NCBI GenBank assembly: GCA_022842065.1
Contig: JALHQH010000001.1
Coordinates: forward strand, 425,014 to 489,013
Source of the DNA: Caldilineaceae bacterium
GTDB lineage: Bacteria > Chloroflexota > Anaerolineae > Caldilineales > Caldilineaceae
Reading direction: 5' to 3'
Length of the DNA stretch: 64,000 nucleotides
In this document: one piece after another, positions 10,232-16,172 of the stretch
Numbering within the stretch: the stretch's first letter is position 1
How the letters are laid out: the number at the start of each line of letters is the position of its first letter
Made by a program: the position numbers and the translations under genes
Notes under the pieces: generated by a model
What the model was told of the DNA's origin: nothing
The model's database searches: none
The model's input: only the letters and a program-made list of their open reading frames with translations

Positions 10232-11776
10232 TTATACTTCAACACCCACCAAATAGATCCGCAAGATCTTTTCATCAACGGTCACTTCAAAGAGCTCGCT
10301 CTGGTCGACCAGTAGTGGATTTTGAGCCAATTGTTCATCAAAGATCACCAGATAGCCTTTGTGTAGACCGACGGCGGTGAGATAGCGCAATAATTGCACT
10401 TTGCCCGCTTCGTACCTGGCCTTGTCATACCAAACCTTGGTCTCGACAATGAAGCGCTGGCTACGATAAAAGGCCATAATATCGATTTCCCCGGCGCTGG
10501 AAACCGACTCAAGCGTGACATAGCCTTGGATCGTATCGAGGGCTGCGGTCAAATAGCTCAGTAACAGATATTGGCCGCTGATCTCCAAGGGGCGGCCCGT
10601 TTTGGCACTTTTGAGCAAACGCACCCCATGTTCAGTCATAAAGGCGCGAAAATGATCGAGCAGCGCGTCAAAATTGAGCAGCCCATCGACCAAATAACGA
10701 TGGACCAACCCACCATCGATTGGCAGCGGTTCGGGCGGTGTGGCAAAACGCAGCAATAGCATCTTGCGGTAAATTGGATTGCCGATGCGGGCATAGCGCA
10801 GGCTATTCTCGTCTTCCACTACGCGTAGGACACCATACATGATTAGCTCTTGCGTCCCATCGTCGAGGAAATCGGTGCGCGATTGATTATAGAACAACAT
10901 CGGCAACAGCCGTTGGCGATGGGGTGTCGCTTTCGAGAGCATGGAATAAAAGTGAGAGTTGTTTTCACTCACCAGGCGCGCCAATGCGTAGTTCAAATCG
11001 GCTTCTGTGATCGGCCGTTCGCGTTCTGGAACGACATCGTGCGTGAGAATTTGCCCCAAGCGGTTAACCAGAAAGGGCTGGCCTTCGGTTTCATTGACAA
11101 TGCCGGTAATCACTTCAGGCGCAATTGGCTGACCAGTTTCGTCCGTATATTCGGTAAATAATTCAGCAACTTCAGCGGCGCTGAAATAAGGGATGGTGAA
11201 CTGTTCCGCAATGTTGAAGGGTGATTGCGTGCCCCCCAGCAGTGACGGTAAATTACGGACACCGACCAAGATCATGCTGTGGAGACTGTCGCCACGAGGT
11301 TCATATTTTTCTAAATACATCCCACGGAAGAGTGACAGCAGTGGTTCCATGATATCGGGTGAAATTGCATCAAATTCATCGATAATCAGTACAGTTTTTT
11401 TGCCGAATAAGCGAGCACAAGCGCGCAACCAGCGCACAAAATCACCGTGATGGCGCATTGGTGTTGGTTCCGGTGCCGTGGATTGATATAATTCACGCCA
11501 ACGGTTCAGCACGTATACCAGTTCCTCATAAAAATGAGCTTTATTAAAATCTGCTAGTGCTTCAAAATCGAGCAGAATCCCAAAATATTCACCACTGGCC
11601 TCAAGCTCTTCGATCACCTCACGAACAAGTGTTGTCTTGCCGGTCTGACGGGCAGCATTTAGCGTAATGTAGCGCCCCTTCGCAATCAGCACACGTAGAT
11701 CTGCCTTTACCGCCAGACGATTGACATGATAATGGCGCTCCAGATAGACTGGACCTAAGGTATTAAATTCGCGCAT
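10232..11776 (-). CDS. AAA-type ATPase with C-terminal PD-(D/E)xK nuclease-like domain
   Basis: A 514-residue protein of the AAA-like/DUF1703-type group. The Walker A motif is NAARQTGKTTL near residue 40 and Walker B is VLIIDEFDAIS near residue 135. The C-terminal domain has SAGEIDIMAFYRSQRFIVETKVW (about 425-447), which fits the D-x(n)-E-x-K core of PD-(D/E)xK nucleases. Similar genes are multiplied in Chloroflexota, Bacteroidota and Cyanobacteria and are suspected mobile or defence-like passengers; their role is not established. GGGAGA precedes the ATG. The gene stands upstream of the HisD-like operon on the same strand with an 18-bp gap, so it could be transcribed with it. Confidence 0.8.
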   Translation of the reverse strand: MREFNTLGPVYLERHYHVNRLAVKADLRVLIAKGRYITLNAARQTGKTTLVREVIEELEASGEYFGILLDFEALADFNKAHFYEELVYVLNRWRELYQSTAPEPTPMRHHGDFVRWLRACARLFGKKTVLIIDEFDAISPDIMEPLLSLFRGMYLEKYEPRGDSLHSMILVGVRNLPSLLGGTQSPFNIAEQFTIPYFSAAEVAELFTEYTDETGQPIAPEVITGIVNETEGQPFLVNRLGQILTHDVVPERERPITEADLNYALARLVSENNSHFYSMLSKATPHRQRLLPMLFYNQSRTDFLDDGTQELIMYGVLRVVEDENSLRYARIGNPIYRKMLLLRFATPPEPLPIDGGLVHRYLVDGLLNFDALLDHFRAFMTEHGVRLLKSAKTGRPLEISGQYLLLSYLTAALDTIQGYVTLESVSSAGEIDIMAFYRSQRFIVETKVWYDKARYEAGKVQLLRYLTAVGLHKGYLVIFDEQLAQNPLLVDQSELFEVTVDEKILRIYLVGVEV

Positions 11777-11800
11777 GGCAATCTCCCGTGGTTAAGCGGC

Positions 11801-11832
11801 GTAATTCGTAATTCGTAATTCGTAAAACGTAA
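11801..11832. repeat. Short tandem repeat, GTAATTC x3
   Basis: Three copies of the 7-base unit GTAATTC are followed by the related GTAAAACGTAAC in the divergent spacer between the AAA ATPase and the PTGR-like reductase. No function is visible. The wider spacer (11777-12052) shows nothing else that I can support. Confidence 0.6.
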
Positions 11833-12052
11833 CAGCGCTGTCACTGCCATTGTCTACGGCGGCGGGCGATTATGCAAATTGTCATTCTAAAACACGGTCA
11901 GATCGGGTCGCTAACATTGGCAGCAAACAGACAGCACAGGATGGTTGGCTGTGGGAGAATGGCGATCAGGAAACAGCAATAGTCATCTCATCGAGTGCGC
12001 GCAGGCTAATGTGTTAGGGCCACGCGACACGCAGTTACAGGAGTCAATTACT

Positions 12053-13054
12053 ATGTCAACCACCAGCCGCGAAATCCACCTAAAGTCCCGCCCGCACGGT
12101 TTACCCACGCCCGCAGCCTTTGAATTAGCTACGGTCGAAGTGCCGGATCCAACCGATGGCGAAGTTTTGGTGCGCAATGAATATATGTCCGTCGATCCCT
12201 ACATGCGCGGGCGGATGGTCGACCGCAAAAGTTATACGCCCCCCTTCCAACTGGGCGAACCGTTGAATGGTGGCGCGGTCGGGCGTGTGGTCAAGTCGCG
12301 CAACCCCGATTTTAGTGAAGGGGATGCCGTGCTCAACGGGCTGGGCTGGCGTGAATATTTTGTCAGCGATGGCAATGGTTTGCAGAAGATCGACACAGGT
12401 CTCGCCCCGATCCAAAGTTATCTAGGTGTTATGGGGATGCCGGGGCAGACAGCTTACTTTGGCCTGCTCGATGTGGGCCAACCCAAAGCAGGCGAGACGG
12501 TCTTTGTCTCGGCCGCGGCGGGGGCAGTGGGGGCAATTGTCTGTCAGATCGCCAAACTGAAGGAGTGCCATGTCATCGCCAGCGCCGGCTCGCCGCAGAA
12601 GTTAGCCTGGCTGCATAGTGTTGGGGTTGACCGCACATTGAATTACAAGGAGAGCCACAATCTGACCCATGATCTGGGTGAACTTGCGCCGCATGGGATC
12701 GATGTCTATTTTGAAAATGTTGGCGGCGAACATCTGTCGGCCGCGCTGACCCACATGAACACCTTTGGCCGGATTGCGGTTTGTGGCATGATCGCGCAAT
12801 ACAACAGCAGCGAACCGGTGCCCGGTCCCACCAATCTGGGCTTGCTGATCGGGAAGCGGATCAAGATGCAAGGATTCCTCGTTTCCGACTACCGCGCCCG
12901 CGCCGCCGAATTCTACCAGGAGATGGGCGCATGGATCAGCGCTGGTGCGATCCGTGGGGAAGAGACCGTCATTGACGGCATTGCCAGCGCGCCAGACGCC
13001 TTTATTGGCCTCTTTAGTGGGGAGAACATGGGCAAGATGCTCGTGCGGATCTAG
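12053..13054 (+). CDS. NADP-dependent 2-alkenal/prostaglandin reductase-like oxidoreductase
   Basis: A 333-residue zinc-free MDR protein of the PTGR/CurA family. It starts MSTTSREIHLKSRPHGLPTP and has the family hallmarks VRNEYMSVDPYMRGRM (about 40-55), GMPGQTAYFGLLDVGQPK and VFVSAAAGAVGAIVCQIAKL (cofactor binding, about 150-170), then VYFENVGGEHLSAAL and FGRIAVCGMIAQYN. No zinc ligands are present. These enzymes reduce the C=C bond of alpha,beta-unsaturated carbonyls with NADPH. I chose the ATG at 12053 because AGGAG lies ahead of it and the 36 codons upstream are unlike the family. It converges on a UPF0158 gene with a long palindrome in between. Confidence 0.9.
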   Translation: MSTTSREIHLKSRPHGLPTPAAFELATVEVPDPTDGEVLVRNEYMSVDPYMRGRMVDRKSYTPPFQLGEPLNGGAVGRVVKSRNPDFSEGDAVLNGLGWREYFVSDGNGLQKIDTGLAPIQSYLGVMGMPGQTAYFGLLDVGQPKAGETVFVSAAAGAVGAIVCQIAKLKECHVIASAGSPQKLAWLHSVGVDRTLNYKESHNLTHDLGELAPHGIDVYFENVGGEHLSAALTHMNTFGRIAVCGMIAQYNSSEPVPGPTNLGLLIGKRIKMQGFLVSDYRARAAEFYQEMGAWISAGAIRGEETVIDGIASAPDAFIGLFSGENMGKMLVRI

Positions 13055-13062
13055 CGTTAATT

Positions 13063-13122
13063 GAGGCCTAAAAGTGACGTAGGGCCATGATGTATCATGG
13101 CCCTACGTCACTTTTAGGCCTC
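13063..13122. terminator. Perfect 29-bp inverted repeat between convergent genes
   Basis: The arms begin GAGGCCTAAAAGTGACG and are perfectly complementary over 29 bases with a two-base centre (GT). No T tract follows. The right arm overlaps the last codons of the UPF0158 gene (stop at 13114). Its place between convergent genes suits a bidirectional transcription end, but the strength and perfection are unusual. Confidence 0.75.
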
Positions 13123-13578
13123 GTACGGAATGCCTTCGGTCTCCAAAAATTCAGCGGCGATCTTTGCCAGCGCCTGCTTTTGGAAGCGAAACCATTCTTC
13201 CTGCAATTTATAGTGATAAAGTCCCTCTCGAAAGCGCCGAAAGGCACCGCTGCCATGAATGCGTTGCAGCAGATCCTCCCCTTGGCGCTCATCAGCCAGC
13301 GCTTCTGCAAAGGCCTTCATCATCTCCCATTCATCGATATCGGTTGCCATTGGCAGGCGCACAAAATCGGGCGAAGCGAGGATCTTTTCTACTTGCGCCA
13401 AATTCTCCTGTTCCCAATCGGCGTACTCCTCTGGATCATACCCTTCTTCGGCTGTGGCCAAATCCTCAAGGCCAATGCTGAGCAATTCGCCGGTTTGCCG
13501 GTTGATATAAGCGTAGACATCATCACTAACCAATTCCAATTCTTCGGCAACGGCGGCCAGGGCAACAGGGATGGGCAT
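13114..13578 (-). CDS. UPF0158 family protein
   Basis: A 154-residue acidic protein of the UPF0158 family, whose function is unknown. The recognisable pieces are YAYINRQTGELLSI near residue 23, LPMATDIDEWEMMKAFAEAL (about 74-93) and GSGAFRRFREGLYHY followed by EEWFRFQKQAL (about 108-135). AAGGAATAAG precedes the ATG. The last three codons (PYEA end) fall within the right arm of the 29-bp palindrome at 13063-13122, so the palindrome also contributes the C-terminal residues. The gene is monocistronic and convergent with the PTGR-like reductase. Confidence 0.8.
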   Translation of the reverse strand: MPIPVALAAVAEELELVSDDVYAYINRQTGELLSIGLEDLATAEEGYDPEEYADWEQENLAQVEKILASPDFVRLPMATDIDEWEMMKAFAEALADERQGEDLLQRIHGSGAFRRFREGLYHYKLQEEWFRFQKQALAKIAAEFLETEGIPYEA

Positions 13579-13604
13579 GGCTTATTCCTTTCTTTGTGAA
13601 GTGA

Positions 13605-13632
13605 GGCGTGAAACGTGATGCGTGAAACGTGA
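13605..13632. repeat. 14-bp tandem repeat GCGTGAAACGTGAT x2
   Basis: Two copies of GCGTGAAACGTGAT lie just upstream of the UPF0158 start. A related string, GTGATGCGTAAAACGTGATG, occurs at about 56050 downstream of the PspC gene, so this word is repeated in the genome. No role is apparent. Confidence 0.6.
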
Positions 13633-13648
13633 TGGGTAACGTTCTACA

Positions 13649-13789
13649 TCATGTGGCCAATCTTGTCAAGACGTTGGCGGTCACCTGTTGGATCAACCCA
13701 TCATGATCAAGGCCATAGGCCCAGTCGGTGGAGCCGACGTTGAAGACGGTGCCTTTGCCTTGGGTGAAGCAACCCATGACGGCGTGATT
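13649..13789 (-). pseudogene. 3' stub of a dimethylformamidase-like large subunit
   Basis: The minus strand reads NHAVMGCFTQGKGTVFNVGS then TDWAYGLDHDGLIQQVTANV and LTRLAT before TGA at 13649. The GTVFNxGxTDWxxGL pattern followed by a VxxNVLxRL helix is how the C-terminal domain of N,N-dimethylformamidase large-subunit-like proteins ends. Only about 46 codons remain, and the frame then enters an inverted repeat at 13793. The rest of the gene is absent. Identification rests on motif memory. Confidence 0.5.
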
Positions 13790-13792
13790 GTT

Positions 13793-13866
13793 TAGTCGCG
13801 TGGTCGCGAAGTCGTTTAGTAGCGTCATTGACTACGCGACTAAACGACTTCACGACCACGCGACTA
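13793..13866. repeat. Long inverted repeat, ~33-bp arms
   Basis: Left arm TAGTCGCGTGGTCGCGAAGT and its continuation pair with the right arm ending ACCACGCGACTA over about 33 bases with two mismatches. It lies directly between the amidohydrolase stop (13868) and the dimethylformamidase stub. It could end transcription of the amidohydrolase, or mark the deletion joint that removed the rest of the stub. Confidence 0.75.
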
Positions 13867-13867
13867 C

Positions 13868-15286
13868 TCAGTGCGGCACCGTCCCATCGGGGATCGGCGT
13901 CACGTAACGGCGGCCATTGGTGCTGGTTGCAAATTCGGCTTGGGCCTTGGCCAGTAACTCTGGTTTGGTGAACAGATCGATGGCGGTCAGTGCCAGTGCT
14001 TTGGCGGCAAAGAGCATGCCCTTGAAACCAATGCTGGAACCGGAGGAAGCGACGATCTGCCAACTGTGCGGAGGCGTGCCGAGGGGCCAACAGGTGGTCG
14101 TCAACTGGCCCGTAGGGGTGATCTGGCTGACATCGCCGACTTCGGTGGAGCCGGGCATCACCGGCGGGTTGGCGGTGTGGGGCAGCACTTTGGTCCACAG
14201 GGGATTGGCCAGGTCGGCCCGTGAGAAGCCACCGGTGGTCGTCTTTTCGAGCATGCTGTAGGTGGTTTCCAGCGAGTTGGCGGGAAAGCTCTTTTGTAGC
14301 TCACGCGCAAAGGCGATTTCCTGGGCAGTAAATTCCATCGGCTCCAGCGCAGCCATCTTTTCATACATCAGGTCCGAGAGGGTCTGATTGGGCAGCACAT
14401 CGTAACAGCCGGTGACAAAGTCAATATCATAGGTCGTGCCACTCATCAGGGCCGCCCCCTTGGCAATGTCGAGCATCCAGTTGTAAATCTCTTCCACCTG
14501 CTCGCGCTTGGGGGCGCGGACAAAGTACCAGATCTGCGCATAGGCCGGCACCACATTGGGCGCTTGCCCCCCACTGGTGATCACACTGTGAATGCGCGCT
14601 TCCTGGATTACATGTTCGCGCAGATAGTTGACGCCGATATCCATGAGTTGCGCCCCATCGAGCGCGCTGCGTCCCAGGTGCGGGGCTGCCGCGGCATGGG
14701 AGGCTACCCCATGAAAGTTGACCTTGAACGAGTTCATCGCCAACGACGCGCCATTCCAAATCAAATTTGTATCCCCTGGATGCCAGGCCAGGGCGGCATC
14801 CAAGTCGTCAAAGACCCCGTCCTTAGCCATAAAGGTCTTGCCGACCAGGGTCTCTTCGGCAGGGCAACCATAGAAACGAATGGTCCCTTCGATTTGCTGC
14901 TCCTCCATCGCCGCCTTGACCGCCAGGGCCGCGCCCAAGCCCGCGGTGCCAAATAGATTATGGCCACAGCCGTGACCGGGGCCACCTTTGGCAATCGGAT
15001 CGATCATTGGGACCATTTTCTGCGAAAGACCTGGCAAGGCATCGTACTCGCCCAAGATGCCGATGATCGGTTTGCCGGTGCCCCAGGTGGCGACAAAGGC
15101 CGTCGGCATCTGACCGACCCCGTGTTCAATCGTAAAGCCGGCCTCGGCCAATTCTTTAGACAACAAGTCCGCTGCAAACGTCTCCTGTAGCCCAATTTCG
15201 GGGTGATCCCAGATGGCTTTGGCCAGGTAAGAGAGCCTTTCATCTTCATCGTTCAGGTAATGTTGTACCTTGTCATTCACGCTCAT
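13868..15286 (-). CDS. M20-family amidohydrolase, AbgB-like
   Basis: A 472-residue M20D peptidase/amidohydrolase. Metal-binding features are GILGEYDALPGLSQ (Asp), GGPGHGCGHNLFG (His and the bridging region, about 103-115) and YGCPAEETLVGK (Glu pair, about 138-149), followed by the dimerisation insert FHGVASHAAAAPHLGRSALD. The C terminus SSIGFKGMLFAAKALALTAID is characteristic of AbgB (p-aminobenzoyl-glutamate hydrolase subunit B)-like proteins. It probably cleaves an amide of an amino acid; the substrate is unknown. GAGGAG precedes the ATG. It stands alone, with no AbgA partner next to it. A dimethylformamidase-like stub just downstream suggests the area once held another amide-degrading gene. 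Confidence 0.88.
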   Translation of the reverse strand: MSVNDKVQHYLNDEDERLSYLAKAIWDHPEIGLQETFAADLLSKELAEAGFTIEHGVGQMPTAFVATWGTGKPIIGILGEYDALPGLSQKMVPMIDPIAKGGPGHGCGHNLFGTAGLGAALAVKAAMEEQQIEGTIRFYGCPAEETLVGKTFMAKDGVFDDLDAALAWHPGDTNLIWNGASLAMNSFKVNFHGVASHAAAAPHLGRSALDGAQLMDIGVNYLREHVIQEARIHSVITSGGQAPNVVPAYAQIWYFVRAPKREQVEEIYNWMLDIAKGAALMSGTTYDIDFVTGCYDVLPNQTLSDLMYEKMAALEPMEFTAQEIAFARELQKSFPANSLETTYSMLEKTTTGGFSRADLANPLWTKVLPHTANPPVMPGSTEVGDVSQITPTGQLTTTCWPLGTPPHSWQIVASSGSSIGFKGMLFAAKALALTAIDLFTKPELLAKAQAEFATSTNGRRYVTPIPDGTVPH

Positions 15287-15528
15287 GTATTGTGCTCCTC
15301 AATTGTTATGTTTTGTGCTGAATGAGAACCCCTGTTTTACCGCTTGGCAAAAGCGGGTTCTTATTTCAACCGCAGTATAAAGTCAAAAATAGCAGATTGT
15401 TACGAAATTGTAACTTCTACACGGATCGCGATCTGCTAGACTGAGAAAAATTCAGGCTTTTTGCATAGCTTTATCGTGTACTAATAGTCGCACACGTGGT
15501 GCGCAATACCAGGAAAAGGGATGCCCAC
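15287..15528. other. Divergent intergenic region
   Basis: This spacer separates the minus-strand amidohydrolase from a small plus-strand gene. It has an inverted repeat GTTAC-N6-GTAAC (15399-15414) that could be an operator, a weak hairpin AGAACCC...GGGTTCT (about 15325-15361) and AT-rich sequence reading TATACT on the minus strand. No promoter with both boxes well spaced could be assigned. Confidence 0.35.
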
Positions 15529-15651
15529 ATGCGTATCCATTATCGTATTCGCCATCGCCACCGGCAATTGGTGCTGCGACTCATCCTTGTCTTCATTAGT
15601 GTCTTACTTGCCCTGGTTGCCGGTTGGACAATCGCTTCAGCCAGCTTATAA
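15529..15651 (+). CDS. Small basic single-pass membrane protein (40 aa)
   Basis: A 40-residue reading frame from ATG at 15529, preceded by AAGGG at suitable spacing. The N terminus MRIHYRIRHRHRQLVLRL is strongly basic (Arg/His) and is followed by one hydrophobic helix, LILVFISVLLALVAGWTIA. The charge pattern predicts an inside-basic orientation in the cytoplasmic membrane. I do not recognise a family. It lies upstream of the riboswitch-controlled P-type ATPase but has a separate promoter after it, so a link to metal transport is only a possibility. Small Mn-related membrane peptides such as MntS exist in other bacteria, but there is no sequence similarity that I can claim. Confidence 0.5.
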   Translation: MRIHYRIRHRHRQLVLRLILVFISVLLALVAGWTIASASL

Positions 15652-15809
15652 GGCGCATTCAAACAGTAAAATCCAATATTGCCAATCATACACGAAGCGG
15701 CAATTGGACGCAATGGTCGAGGCAACCAACAATGGGTGGCGTGGACTTAGGCGCATTGCGCAGTTCGTCAAACGGCAGACAGCCGCCTGCACATTGGAAG
15801 CTTGCTTTC

Positions 15810-15838
15810 TTGACAGGTGAGTCACCTTGCGGTACAAT
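15810..15838 (+). promoter_or_regulatory. Sigma70-type promoter for the riboswitch-ATPase transcript
   Basis: TTGACA at 15810-15815 and TACAAT at 15833-15838 with a 17-base spacer form a near-consensus promoter. Transcription would begin near 15845, about 105 bases before the aptamer at 15950, giving a leader of about 330 bases before the ATPase start codon. Confidence 0.75.
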
Positions 15839-15949
15839 TCGCCCGGTTGTCGTCTGATGTCAATTATACACAATGTTACTTATCGGCTGTTATTTATTTA
15901 GCGATAGTTACAGCGGTTGCCACAGCGACAGCAATACAACTAATCTGTT

Positions 15950-16092
15950 GGGGAGTAGCCGCCCATTGCAGCTGTTGACGACCGCACAATGCTTGCGTCG
16001 ACACAGCCGTGGGGCACCAGTCGTCATGACAGTGGACACAAATTCACTCGGCTGGTGCAAGTATCATGAAACTCTGGCGAGACCATCACGAC
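15950..16092 (+). promoter_or_regulatory. yybP-ykoY (Mn2+-sensing) riboswitch
   Basis: The segment opens with GGGGAGTAGCC (15950-15960) and closes with GGCGAGACC (16076-16084), the two conserved flanks of the yybP-ykoY aptamer. Between them are internal stems, including GTTGACGACC with its partner around GGTGC/GTCGTC. This class senses Mn2+ and often controls P-type ATPases and MntP-type exporters. The 3' flank of the aptamer is shared with the left arm of the terminator at 16077-16121, so ligand binding and terminator formation exclude each other. High Mn2+ should therefore turn the downstream gene on. Confidence 0.8.
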
Positions 16093-16121
16093 CTTATGCG
16101 TCGCGATGGTCTCGTTTTTTT
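16077..16121 (+). terminator. Riboswitch expression-platform terminator
   Basis: GCGAGACCATCACGAC pairs with GTCGCGATGGTCTCG (one A-C mismatch) around the loop CTTATGC and is followed by seven T. It is a classic intrinsic terminator placed 50 bases before the ATPase start codon, and its left arm includes the GGCGAGACC end of the yybP-ykoY aptamer. Confidence 0.85.
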
Positions 16122-16172
16122 ATGCCGTCGCGACGCCATTCAGTACGCAGCAACTGCGTAGAAAAGGTGTCT

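Noticed and set aside
13707..14198. Minus-strand frame over the amidohydrolase C terminus
   Set aside because: It spans the inverted repeat and antisense-like composition; the amidohydrolase frame explains the conserved sequence.
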